A stretch of DNA of 64,000 bases from Piper betle (taxonomy: Eukaryota > Streptophyta > Magnoliopsida > Piperales > Piperaceae). Shown piece after piece: positions 47,970 to 60,850 of this stretch; the first letter of the stretch is position 1, and every line of letters begins with the position of its first letter. The notes beneath the pieces are model-generated. The model had not been told where the DNA came from. It was given only the letters and a program-made list of their open reading frames with translations, and did no database searches. Both the position numbers and the translations under genes were made by a program. Location: positions 211,929 to 275,928 of the forward strand of contig JAURVB010013507.1 of assembly GCA_033002965.1 (NCBI GenBank), written 5' to 3'.

Positions 47970-50950
47970 GAACTAGTTCTTTAGATGAACATTAGGTCTT
48001 CCAATTTTAGACATTTTTATCTAGCTTAAAAATACAATCATGGTTTTTGTTTCAGAGCAATATTCTCTCTTCGGCCCCCCTCCCCTATTTTATGTATAGT
48101 CAATATCTAAACTTGTTTCCATATCTTTTTATCATGGTTTGCAGAATTTGAGTAATATATATTGTCTATCTAGTTGTTTCTTCTACTCTTGTATGTACAC
48201 TGATTATGGTTTCTGCAGGCTAATAAATAATAATATCTATGTTTTCTCTTATAAAGGAAACCTCGAAAATACATAACGGTCTATTATGATGTGAACAAAG
48301 ATTATTCTATTTGCGAAGAGCATAATCTCTCTATTTCTAGGAATGATTAAATCTCTAAAACAATCTAGATGGCTAAGCCATTGCAAGCATTAAAGAATAA
48401 AATAGAATAAAAAATTCATAAATAATAGTTATGTAGAAAGAAAATGAATATCATTAACTTATGCAAATAAGATCCACCATTGGAATAACTTTTGCAAATG
48501 AATATCAATTGTTCTATCACCTATGAGATCATTTACTAAGTAATATATGTTATTGTTGGCTGGCCAAGTGTGAGCACTTACAGATTGCGTGGATAAATAT
48601 ATCCCAGCACTGATCATTAATTTTGCTACCTCAATCCAAGAGTGATGAATATATATTAAGTGTTTGATTTTAATATTCAAAGATTACTAAATTTTTTATT
48701 TAATATTCAAAATTTGGCTTATTGTAATTAATCAAATGGATGGTGGAACGTACAAAATCATCCACTTAATTTAGAAACATTCATTCAGCTTAAAATATAG
48801 CCAGGGAGCCCAATAACTCATCCTTTGGTGAGTGTAGAAATCAAATATGATATTTTTTTCAAAAACTTGTTTATTATAATTTTAAAGCTTATTATGACCG
48901 TAAGGGTAGAAAACCGTTTAATTGGCAATATAAGAAATAAGAATTAAATACATGAAAATTTTAAGTGGTCAATCTTACCAAAATCAATATACATCTCACA
49001 TATCTTACATAAAAATTAATGTATTCTGTGTTTAATTACCTCTAAACATGTCTCACAAGTGCCCAAAAAATCCTATTTTCATTTAAAAAAATTAAAAATC
49101 AAGATAACCATTATCAATAAAATTGATTATTTAAAATTTGTAAATTTTACATTATTTTATACTAACCAAGCGAATCGGAAGTAGACCCTCAAAGGGAACG
49201 GAGTATATGCTTACACGACAACTCGTCCTATTCCATGAAAGGTTTGTTTTGGAGTTTGGTACGAACACAGAAAACGTGTAATCACAAGAAACAAGAAATG
49301 CCCGACACCGGCGAGACAAGCTACCTCCCAAACATGTGAAAACTGTAACAAGCTTTATCCTTCTTCTTCGGTCGTTAGCCGTGCCGACCCCTACAACAAC
49401 ATTGCCTCTCTCAAAACTCAATTTTCCTATTATATAATTCCCTTCCCTTTCTCGCTACTGTGCTCGCTGTCCTTTCTCTAATCTCCTTCACTTCTATTCG
49501 TCGCTTTGCTTTCCATGTTGCATGTCCTTGCCAATATCACTGGTTTTGAGCAGGCGCCGGCCAGAGCAAAGTAGCCTGTTGTTTTCTGTTCTCTGTCGTG
49601 GTTCTAGCGGGTGATAACGTGTTCTTCTTCCAAGTTGAGAAGTTGGGCTCTGCCGTACTTGTAATCTATAGGGTGTTTTGTCGCAGTATAAATTTTTTTA
49701 TAGAATCTCTACACAGTTTTGTCACTGTTTTTATTTAGCAACAAAGTGACTGAACAAATATATACAATTATGTTTGGTGGGTAGGGAGATATAGACAATG
49801 TTCTAGCCTCTTTTTTTTAATAGTTTGTGAAGCTTTCTAAAATAGTCATTTCCACTTTAAAGTATATTTTACCAACATTATGGCAAAAATATTTTTTATC
49901 TATTAACGTTGTCATTTTATATTTTGGCACTCAAAACAACGCAGCCAAACACCTTATTAGATGATTTATGTGATATTTGGTTGTTTTAAGTCTTTTTTAC
50001 AAAAAAATACAAAATTGTAACATAACCGATAGGGTAAGGAAGATGTTTGACTAAATATTGGCAAAATAGAAAGTGATAGAGGTAACTTTTCACAAAATAC
50101 AAAATATTACAAAATAAAACGATGGGTTAATCTCATTCATTTTCTTTAAATGCTCAACAACAATCTCTAGATAACTGTAATTTGTTAAGCATTTTTTTTA
50201 TAAGCTTTGTTAGTTTTTTTATTTATAATTGTAACAAAAAACATATTAATTTGTGACAAAATTTTCTTGAGATTTTATATAAATTTTTTTAAAAAATTCT
50301 ATTAACTACTTGTCCCAAAAGGTTAAACTCTCTTGCACGTATAAGTAAAATTTTAATAGCTTAGTTTGTGAATAAATATCATATTGTGTATTTGAGATGG
50401 TTTTTGATCCTTATCAAGGAAGTAAACTATTTAATATTTATTTTAAAAGTAACACCTTGTGCTTTATGTTGCCCTTTAAATCTTCTCTTTTTTTATCTAT
50501 TTCTTTTATTTTTTTCTACTTATGTTCTTCTTGCGTGTTTTTTTCTTCAATGTTTTATGATCTGAGTTGCTGAACAAGAAAAAAATAACCAAACGAAAAA
50601 TTCAAAACTTTAAATGATAAGCAAGGAACTGCAATCAAAATAATTGTCGAAGGTTTATAATAAATGAATTTTTAAAGATATTATACTTGGAAATAAATAA
50701 ATTGAAGTTAGTTACCTACTATTTTTTAAGAATAAAAATAAATCAGTCTAGACTTTTGTAAGTAACTATAAAATTCTCGAAAAAATGCAATTTCATAACT
50801 AGGAACCTTCATTGAAAATATGATAATTTAAAGCAATAAACTGGAATGATAATTATGATACCATTAGTTAATATATCCTATCCATATATTAATTTACAAA
50901 TATCATTGATTTTACAAATAGTAATTCACAAGGAAAATATTAATGAAGTA
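47970..50950. other. Intergenic, no gene recognised
   Basis: AT-rich. The segment 49150-49620 is less AT-rich; its minus-strand reading (49152-49421) has no known domain, so I do not call it. Confidence 0.35.
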
Positions 50951-51418
50951 AAACGGAGTCTAAAGTAATTTTACAATTAATATATCCTCTCCATTAATAT
51001 ATTTTTACAAATATATTTTGCAAATACCATTGATATTTTACAATTAATATATCCTCTCCATGTATTTTACAAATAGTAATTCACAAGGAAAATATTAATT
51101 TTGATACTTATTTTTTTCACCACCTCTGAATCCCATTCGATCTCTCCCTCTTACAGTCCATTCCCTCGCTTTTTTTGCACTATCCTACTTTCTAAACTCA
51201 AATAATTACCTACAGCCAAAAATAAAATTTCATGATATTAAACAAGTGAAACTACTGTTAGGAAACTTAAAACAAGGAAAATTTATTTTGCTTTACAAGA
51301 ACAATTCTGCCATTTAACTTAAGTATAGAAAGGAGAAACAAATTAGTATAACAATTTGTACATTGTTAACTTAAGTATAGAAAGGAAAAACAAATTAGTA
51401 TAACAATTTGTACATTGT
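50870..51418 (+). repeat. Local tandem duplications
   Basis: 'atatatcctctcca' and 'acaaatagtaattcacaagg' recur two or three times between 50870 and 51100. A unit of about 54 bp ('ttaacttaagtatagaaagg' ... 'caatttgtacattg') is present twice in a row at about 51315-51418. Confidence 0.7.
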
Positions 51419-51423
51419 TTTTG

Positions 51424-51745
51424 AGGGTCCGTTTGGTTGACATGGAAAAGATATAAAATAAATAAAATTTTCTTAGTTATAATTTATAAAGAGTTAGTTA
51501 AGATGTATAATGTAAAATATTTTTACAAAATTTTTTTCCTCTTTTTCTTACTTTTTTATAAGAAGTTTTGTCATAAACAAATTTTCAAGGGGGACTACTA
51601 TTTAGAAGTATTACTTGTAACATTTTGCCACAAAACACTCGAAAATAGATAACTTTTTAGTGAAAGATCGATAAATACTTTTGCTATAAATTATCATATA
51701 TGGATTTCATAGTTTTTATTTTTTTGTGTTAACTAAACGGAGTCT
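51424..51745. mobile_element. MITE-like element, 'gggtccgttt' ends
   Basis: The left end AGGGTCCGTTTGGTTGAC and the reversed right end AGACTCCGTTTAGTTAAC match at most positions. It is about 320 bp with no real ORF. A second right end, 'aaacggagtctaaagtaa', occurs alone at about 50950. Ends are similar to 29978-30266. No clear target duplication. Confidence 0.5.
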
Positions 51746-53350
51746 AAAGTAAGTCGAATTTAGTTCCTTATTATTGAGTGTACATATTAATAAGATTTTA
51801 CTTTATTTTGGAAGAAAAAATGCATATTTTTTTTAAAAAAATAATAAGATGCCTTGTCATTAGTTGTAAAAATGATAAGTTCACGAGTATCATTTCACAT
51901 CCAAGTGAAACAGATGGATTATTACTTTCTAGTCGCCCCCATTTGATCCACACATAGCACCCTCCTTCATAATATTGTCATTTGTTTTTAAAAGAAAACC
52001 CATATTGTAAATTTAATGATAAAACATTATATTGAAGTTTTTGTCACAAAGGCAAATAAAGATGAACACATGAACAATAATACCTTACTATTCTTTGTCC
52101 TCTTTAATCCTTTTGGAAGTACCAGAGTAAACTCACCATGGACATCTTGCATCCCTTAGATACTTTCACACATAATTTTAAAATTCCTTTTTATCTCAAA
52201 AAATTTCTTAAGTTGACTCCACTTCATGGTTTCCAGAGTCAAACTCTACGATTGACTCTTCCTTGACATATTTTATAATTAACTCTTTGTGTCTCCTTTA
52301 GTCTATGTCGAGCCAAGTAAAAAAGTTTTATAAATATATTATTTTCTTTTTAATTTAGTTAAATCAAATTTTACATAAATCATATAATTATTAATTTTAA
52401 ATATCAAAGAAAATAATATCTCATAATTTGATATATGATCTTTGTCCTTATTATATTTGATTGGAAAATTTTTATAAATGACTCTGAGTCAGCTTGGAGT
52501 CAACTCCACTACATAGCCTACCGAGCCAAGTATGTGCCCTAGTCTCGAGTTTTTAAACTATACTTACACGCACTCCATTAAGTGCCTCAATATTGTCAAA
52601 TACTCTACCATTGTACATGGATAATGTATAATTATAGTTTTAAATATTGTCGATATAATGTACCTTATTTAAATTTAGTGCAATTTATTTTATTATACTA
52701 TTTTATTTTAATTCGTACTTGGTTTTTGAATGTGAATATTTTCCAAAAAACTAGTTTTTATTTTGAAATTTAGCATTTAATTAAATATTGACAATTAAAA
52801 ATATGTTCAATAAAATATATTGTTTATAATTTTAAAATCCGATTAAACCCAATTCGACTAGGTTTAACTAAGTATATTCCGTACGGTATATTTAAGACTT
52901 TGATAAGGATGAATGACACCCTAGATACGTCATGTGTAGCATACACCATAGAATATCGAATTAATTAAGAAAATATTTTTGTATTTGATACAAATTTAAT
53001 ATAATTGGTATGTGTACTAGTCATGATCAAGTAATAAAGTAGCATGTATAGTATCATTCCCATATAGACTATCTATTTACTTAATTAGAATTTTTAAACT
53101 AAACTATTTAAAGCAAGGAAATACAAATTTTCGTGATTTTTTTATCTAACTAAATTCTAATCTAAAATAGTCTAAAATAAAAATAAACTATTCTAAGAAT
53201 TGGACTTTCTCAATATACAAATAATATGCTAGAGACTCGATTTCACTTAAACCAATAGCTGACAAGATATTTATATAAAAGAAATTCAATTATTACTTTC
53301 CATGAGACAATGTAATTTTTATTATTTAACTATCCTCGTTGGGGTCTAAG
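51746..53350. other. Intergenic; dispersed repeat at 52960-53345
   Basis: No gene. Strings 'gttgactccacttcatgg' and 'agtcaactccactacatag' at about 52210 and 52500 look like ends of a decayed small element. 52960-53345 shares its pattern with 2610-3700. Confidence 0.4.
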
Positions 53351-53545
53351 TGTAACAACCCAAATTTTTGGTTTGATAGCATATCAAAGTTCAATGTTAA
53401 AAATTCGTAAAGCTATTAATTTAATTATTATTGTACAAACTTTACAGAAGCAGAACTATCCAACGACCAACTAAAATTTTACATACATACATGCATAATC
53501 ATACTGTGCCAGAACATACAATAACACCACATGTAGCTCGGAAAT

Positions 53546-53704
53546 ATATGACCATATACATGTATTGGAATCTAGTCGACGCTAACATGCTCGTATCATA
53601 TATGACCATATACATGTATTGGAATCTAATCGACGGTAACATACCCGCATCAAACATAATCATATACATGTACTAAAATCTAGTTGACGGTAACATGCCC
53701 GTGT
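53546..53704 (+). repeat. Three 54-bp tandem units in the left arm
   Basis: Each unit contains 'catatacatgta(t/c)t', 'aatcta(g/a)tcgac' and 'taacatgcccg'. The period of 54 gives an 18-residue repeat in a chance ORF. Mirror copies lie at about 63295-63450 in the right arm. Confidence 0.8.
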
Positions 53705-53756
53705 CACGACTCAGTTGTAGTAGGATCATATAGACAAACAGACATATGCGTACATA

Positions 53757-53824
53757 TAAGTGTTGGCGCATGGGCCAACATGATAAACCATGACCACTAA
53801 ATCAAACCAGAAGTCTAGTAACAA

Positions 53825-53861
<37 letters not shown>

Positions 53862-54010
53862 AGTGTTGACTCATGGGCCAACATGGTAAACTATGATCAC
53901 TAAATCAAATTAGAAGTCTAGCATCAACTTACATACACATACTTATAAGTGTTGGCGCATGAGCCAACATGGTAAACCATGACCACTAAATCACGAAAGT
54001 CCAGTAATAA
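53757..54010 (+). repeat. Three ~90-bp units containing 'aagtgttggc...ccaacat'
   Basis: Units begin at about 53757, 53858 and 53946, each with a small internal palindrome (gttggcgcatgggccaac) followed by 'accatgaccactaaatca'. A (CT)n(AC)n tract (53825-53859) separates the first two. Mirror copies lie at about 60625-60840. Confidence 0.75.
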
Positions 54011-54475
54011 CTTAATATAAAAAAATATGCACTTTAAAATATAATTGATGTATGGGTATGTCGATGTGCAACCAACTTTAATGGAAAATTTTGACAAACT
54101 TTGGAACCAACAACCATGTTGAAAAAAACTCAATAAAAGTGGTTGTTTTACACAAATTCCCCTTTCTGGGTTGGGGAGGATGTGCTTATATAGCCGTAGT
54201 TTGGTTCGTGAAAACAAACTGAGGTAAGTAATGAGAGGTAATAATAAATTAGTCATAAATACATAAATACTCCATAATAATGAAATACAAAAAGATAAGA
54301 TTTACAAAATCTTAAATAAAATAACCTAGTTATTTTCAAGGTCTTATAATGAATGTAATGTCACCCCTTAAAAGTTATGTTAGTTGCACTTATAAAACCT
54401 ATCCAATATATTAACAATAATTTTTTCATTATGGCCTTTATATATTTTTGAGGATGAAAATTCTCAAATTAGGGA

Positions 54476-57400
54476 TGTAACACCCCGATTTCGGTTCACC
54501 TAAGAACTAAATCAGAAATGTTATGAACGAGTCGAGTCATGTTTAAAATTATTAGTCAGTAAGACTCAATCGATAAAATAAATCAAAACAACCTGCTTGG
54601 TGTCATGTGAATGGAAGACATTGTTAAATACGTGTCAAAACACATCAAATATAAATAAAAGTAAGAACATAAATAAATGCGTTGAGCTCAAGTGTAGGTA
54701 GCATATATCTATCATTCCACCAAAGTTGACTTAAGATTTTCAAGACCTTTATATATTATATGAAAAACGTTAGTAACGAGTATTGCTGGTCCGAAAAATA
54801 ATTAAAACAATCTGGCAAATGGGTATTCCATTACCCACGAAAACTTATGAAACTTCAAGATTCCCTCACACTGGGCGGTAAGCAAATATACTTAAGCAAG
54901 TGCAAGCTCGCAAGCATGGCTAATTTTCATATTCATATATACAACGCTTACGCCCTCACATCTTTCATATTTCACCCACCACAGTACTCGATTGGCAAAA
55001 GGAAAAGTTAAGTTAGTGCCACAAATTCCAAAAATGTGATGCATTACACAGCGCCCTCATACACTGCACTACCTTAGGCTTTGAAGGAGTACTAGTGCGA
55101 TCCATACATATCTCCATACCGCTCACTTTCATATTCGTAAAATCTATAAAAATTTGCGTAGTCATATCATATGCTTAGAGAGAGGCTTGTATCATATACT
55201 TTTGGAGCTTCAATTCGAAAACCAACAATGGATCTCATCTTTGTAGTTTTATTAAACATGTGTAAAAAACATAGTTAAATGGCCCCACATCGAAGGGATC
55301 CAATAAAACATCGCCGATGCCGTCCTATATCTAAAACACGATTAAACTCGACACACAGAGAGTCAAGTAGAGAGGGAGAGTCCTATGGACGTGTTGTAAC
55401 ACCTGTTTCGGCTCACCCGTGAGCCGACCCAGAAATGTCACCGGCGACCAAACTGTTCGCTAATCTACTGGGTTCGGTTAAGCCGACCCGGATCTGCCCT
55501 CGGTGTCTCAAGATGGAGATGCAAACATGAAATGCATGGATGGGATGCGTGGGTTCTAACGTAGTCCTACATGCATGCTATGATGTGCAAGCAAAACGAA
55601 ACCATGCAACGACAAGAAATTTTTAATTAAAAATTATCCACAACAAGGGTATATAAATATTTTTTCAAAATACGATAAAACATGATAATCTACCGATAGC
55701 ATTCATCATTATCTCTTTCGTTTCAATTGAACCGAGCCTGAACTCCAAACTCACTACTCATTCACATTTATCCATTCATTTCATATCAAGCAATTTATCT
55801 AAACAAACACATCAAAATTATCATTCACGTAGCAATAACGCACCGTCATTATAGATTACACGCGGCAGGTACATGTGTGCGCGGTTCCGTGCTGCTCCTC
55901 CGCAGTCCCGACAGCTTTCATCCCTTGCATTTCTCACCTACATATATATAGAAAAACCGTCAGTAACGAGTGTTACCGGCCCGGAAAATAACTAATATCA
56001 ATCTGGCACAGGAGAGCAAACTCTCCTGTTGAATGAAAACCATATACTTCCTCAAGAACTCTCATCAGGGCACATATGGGAGCCGTCGCCCTCGGGTCGA
56101 CAGCGTCCCCCTTTCTTTCTCATTCTCATACCTTGGCCATTTCTCTATCGCTTCTGCATCAAATCTCATTCCTTTCCGCCCTCTGCACCTTCCATATTAC
56201 TCCTGGCCTTGAGTACAAAGGCCGAGCACTCTCAGGCAGTCGCCTTTAGTACCCTTTGAAACCACAAGTCTAGACATGCGCTGCAATGCAGTACCCGTGA
56301 ACCTCCACACTTCTCCGGGTTTGAGGAACTCAAAGGTGGAGTTGTCAAGATCCCTCGGGAATGAAACGGCCCGCACACCATTCCAGAGCCCACTATCGAC
56401 ACACACGTGCCCGCTCGCGTAGCACGGTAGTCGGATTTCCCTCATTCAATCTCTCACTGAAAACGCGAAAACTATACATATATATAGGTCTAGGTTGGGA
56501 TTCATACAATAGGCCTGAAGGCATCGTGAGCTGGATCTGAAGTTCGAAAACAAACTCGAAGGATCTCATCCTCGAGGGTTATTAATCCGAAATAAAATTG
56601 TTGGTTAAATGGCCCGAGTTAAGTGGGATCCGATAAAACGCCACTTAACTTGTCCTGCACATGATAAATCAAATACACAATAGAATAGCGTAAAACAGAG
56701 AACGAGTCCTAAACGGACCTGGTAGAAGCTCCAAACGGGTCCACGCGCCTAGGCGGCGAGCTCCTACACCGTACCTACACAATCAGGCTAAAAACTAACG
56801 CCTGCATGATGAATCACACATCCTATAGCATGCACACACAATCAACACAATCACGCATCAACCATCACACATCAACCTATATCAATTCTAGCAAGTCTAC
56901 TTAGGCTAGTTTGCATTAGATCATGATCATTACCTAGTTACCCTAATTAGTTTCTTAGCCTCCATTTTTAACACCACTCAATCAAACAAATTTCATATTT
57001 TATCCTTAATCAAATCTACATTTAATATATATATATTATAACACACAATTCACCAATCCTAGCATGCAATTCTAATAATCAATACTTTCAAATAATTAAG
57101 TTAAAATAAATTATACCTTGCGTCGTCGAAAATCGGCGACGGCTAGGGCTTCCGTTTCATGGCTCGAAACTCGAATTCGGCACCTAGCGGCGTCCGAAGT
57201 CCGATCAGATTGGATCGGGTGCGTTCGGCGGATGATCCGGCGAATTTCCCACGAATCCAATTTTCCGGCAGTTCCGGCGGTTTTCCGGCGAGTGTCGGCG
57301 GTTTCCGACGGATTTTCCGGCAATGATTCGGGACGGGGCAATCAGGGGTCTATCGGCACCAGCTCGACGAGCTTGGTCCAATGGTGGTGTCAAACAAAGT

Positions 57401-60243
57401 AGCCGGGGTGGCGATGGCTGTCGGCGGCGGCGTCGAAAATGGGTGGCGGCGGCGGCGTGCTCCGATCGGGGCTGCGGCCGGCCTCGACGGCGGTCGGGAT
57501 GATGGGGGAAACGTCGGCGACGGTGAGGGGGTGGTCGTCGGGGTCACAGCAGCGGCGGCGCGGCCCGGACGACGGCGGAATCAGGCTCGGAGTGGCGACG
57601 GCCGAGGGCCAGTCACGGTGGCGACGACGGCGGCACGGTGGCAGCGGCGTCGATCGGCGGCAGTGGCGGTGCATCGGCGGCTGAGCGAGTCGGCGGCGAC
57701 GAGCACACAGCGGCGAGGGTTTGGGAGGTAAGTGTCGGGAGGGAGAAAATACCCTCAATGGCAGTTTTGTAATAAGTATTGACTCGATTCCTACTCGAGT
57801 CAAAATAATAACTAGTTCGTAATAAATTCTAAAAATCTAGAAAAATATGGAAAAATTCCATAAAATAAAACAAACACAACAACATCCAAATGGCATGCTC
57901 TATAACTAATAACCCACCTGAATATAATCCAACGCATCCTAACGCGTTATTCGGCCTAAAACTATTTCTACGATCAAACATATAAAAAGAAAAAATACTG
58001 CATACTTTCATATATTCTGATAACTCATATCTCACCATCTTCTCGACTTTATCATTATATATTCAGGTACACCTGACTCTCATCGCTCATAACTCACGAG
58101 CTGGCCTCGACTCAGCACGCGGTTCATGAAACTGACTCGACTCGAACCAACGGTTGAACTGACTAGTTCGGTAACGTAAAACCCTAACTCAGGTCACGGG
58201 TTTTACACGTGTAGTCCAAGCTCCAAGCGCATCGACACTTTTAGGTCCATCTTGAACTCCATAAACTACATCGAAACCCAATGTTAAGTAACATACCGAT
58301 GTCTCTATATGATGCATGCTCGTGGTGTGGCACGTAAATCGAGATATAATAATAAATTAAAAAATAAATTTACTCATAGATAATAGGTAAATAATAAATA
58401 AATGAACATAAATAAGACTCTAATAATAAAATAATAATATAATTATATTATATAAATATACAGTTAAACATGAGTAAATATCATATATATATTCGTGTTA
58501 GTAAGCATATAAACAATTAAATAAAAAATGATTAATTAATTAAATAAATCAATGGATAAATAAATTAATAAAAATAAATGACTAATATTAATTAATCATG
58601 AAGAATATTAATATAAATATTAAATATATGCACATACACTTAAATATGTATAACTAATAACACGAGTAAGAAATAATTAATAATTAATCAATTAATTAAA
58701 TAAAATAAGATAAACATGAGTAAAAATAGTATCTATGAATTTATGCATTATCAATAACAATAATTAGTCACATAATCATTCATCATAGTCAACAAATATA
58801 TAAGTAATAAGAAATGAATAATCATAAATAAATAAATAAATAAAATAATAAATAAAAATAGTCATAATATATAAATATGTTAAACAATGTGAATATGCAT
58901 CTAAACTAATGTAAGGGTTCTCGAATTACCAAAAACAATCGACAAATTACCGAAAACGGGTCGAACCGAACTGAACCAAGGTGAACCAAACTAAACAGAC
59001 TAGGCTGAACTAACTCGGTCTAGGTACCAAAAAATGGGCTGGGTTGACTGGGCAGACCTGAACTGGACTGATGGATATAGACACGGTCTCGGACTGGCGG
59101 ACTTGAGCATGGCCAGGTGGACGTGATGCAAATGGCAACCGCGATCACGGGAAAACGGGCCAAACAAAGGATGGCGGTGCCCGTCGTCTAACAATGCTGA
59201 CCACGGTGTGGCTGGGGTCATCATTGGTTAGAATCGATGGCCCATGTGACGAGGAACATGATGGTGGTGGTGATCGATGGAGTCCGGCCGGTGATTGGTC
59301 GGAAAACAGCCAGAAAGGGGTGGCGACATTGCTGGCGGCGATTGTGGCCACGGCGGAGGTTGGTCTCAGATGGAAGATCTTGGTGAGGGAAAGCTGACAG
59401 GGTGGTTGGATCCGCCAGAGGTGGCTCATTGGCGCCAGAAACAACTCGAACGGCAACAGCAGCGGAGGAAACTGACTTGAAGAACTCTGTCGCTAGCAAC
59501 GACTGCGGCAGTGTCGGTAGTCGTGAAGGGTACAGATAGAAAGCCAGCCGCGAGACGGTCATGGGGGTGTCAGTCTGGTGGTCAAGGGCGAGGTAGAGAC
59601 TTGCAAACAGTGAGCATAAGTGTCGGCGACGCTAGGGTGTAACTTTGAAAATCATTGGAAATCTCTATGGAAATAAATAGGTGAAGATAAAGGCTGTGTA
59701 CGGCTTAAATCTTGCCACGTGACATGATCTAGATGTTTGATAACTCGTGGCCTAGTGGGGCCCACCTATGGGCATATGAAATATACATATGGACAGAAAA
59801 CTCGGATTGAGATAGTCCTAAAAGTGACTCTGTAGGTAGGAATCGAGGCAAGAAGGCTAAATGGGCCTTGAACCTTGAACTTAATCAAGATGGGTCCACA
59901 AGGGCACAATTCAATGATCTAAAATTCCTATGCTACATGCAAATGAAATATCCAGAAAATTCCAAATGGATACTACACGCTATAACGACTTCAATCTAGG
60001 CCTAAAACCCTAACTAACTCATACAAATTATCTATATACCTCACGTATACACTGTTAACTCATGTTCTTATCATCTACATGTCGAGCATACTCAGCCACT
60101 ATAGCATGCTTATATGACCATCTGGGCCCATACTCATAGTTTGAAAATTTGTCTGGCTCCAGCTTGTTCAAACCAACTCGATACAGACCCAAACTGGGAA
60201 AACTACAATTGGGTAAAACCTAACCCGAAGTTGGGGTTTTGCA
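54476..60243 (+). mobile_element. Solo LTR (about 2.95 kb without its insertion), TSD AGGGA
   Basis: Starts TGTAACACCCCGATTTCGG and ends GGGGTTTTGCA. The five bases before (54471-54475) and after (60244-60248) are both AGGGA, a perfect 5-bp duplication of the LTR-retrotransposon type. Removing the nested LTR (55395-58207 plus one CGTGT) leaves 2950 bp. Internal blocks ('gcaaatgggtattcc', 'ggcggtaagcaa') match the other family members. The GC-rich core at 59000-59640 gives overlapping ORFs on both strands that I regard as non-coding. No primer-binding site or gag-pol is present, so it is a solo LTR left by unequal recombination. Confidence 0.82.
55395..58207 (+). mobile_element. Nested solo LTR, 2813 bp, TSD CGTGT
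   Basis: Starts TGTAACACCTGTTTCGGC and ends CACGGGTTTTACA. It is flanked by CGTGT on both sides (55390-55394 and 58208-58212), so the boundaries are exact. It lies in the same orientation as its host LTR. Parts in order: 'gtcagtaacgagtgttacc' block near 55965, 'ggatctcatcctcgagg' near 56560, 'ttttccgg' repeats at about 57260-57330, GC-rich core 57400-57730, and a 'ttgactcgattcctactcgag' palindrome near 57780. It contains no retrotransposon ORF. The clean ends and duplication make it the best reference copy for this family in the window. Confidence 0.88.
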
Positions 60244-60624
60244 AGGGATATTGTCAAACCCTAAAAAATACTAGGTTATTTTATTTAGGGTTTTGTAAAT
60301 TTTGTCTTTTTGTATTTCGTTATTATGGAGTGTGTATATTTACGTATTTATGACTAATTTATTATGGCATTTCATTACTTACCTTTTCATTTTCATGCAC
60401 TAAACTATGTCTATATAAGCACATCCTTCCCAACTTAAAATGGGGGAACATGTGTGAACCAATTACCTTTGTTGAGTTTTTTTCAACATGGTCGCTAGTT
60501 TCGAAGTTTGTCAAAATTTGTCATTGAAGTTAGTTGCATGTCGAGATACTCGTACATTAATCGTACTTTAAAGTTTATATTTTTTTATATTAAATTATTA
60601 CTAGACTTCTGTTTTGATTTAGTA

Positions 60625-60840
60625 GTCATGGTTTACCATGTTCGCCCATGTACCAACATTTATATGTATGTGTATGTAAGTTATTACTAAATTTTTGATT
60701 TGACTTAGTAGTCATGGTTTACTATGTTGGCCCCTATGCCAACACGTATATGTATGTGTATGTTAGTTGTTAATAGACTTTTTGATTTAGTGGTCATAGT
60801 TTACCATGCTGGTCCATGCATTAACATTAATATATATGTG
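60625..60840 (-). repeat. Three ~90-bp units in the right arm (mirror of the left)
   Basis: The string 'tagt(a/g)gtcat(g)gttta(c)catg' recurs three times, each followed by 'cccatg(t)accaacat'-like sequence. It is the complement of the array at 53757-54010. Confidence 0.7.
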
Positions 60841-60850
60841 TTTGCACAGA

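Noticed and set aside
49152..49421. Minus-strand ORF of 89 aa in a less AT-rich stretch
   Set aside because: No family recognised and no supporting TATA or splice pattern.
53431..53676. ORF with an 18-residue repeat
   Set aside because: Caused by the 54-bp tandem units, whose length is a multiple of three; no start or regulatory context.
57390..57803. Overlapping ORFs on both strands (up to 137 aa)
   Set aside because: Same LTR GC-rich core; Arg/Pro/Gly-rich on every frame, as expected from composition.
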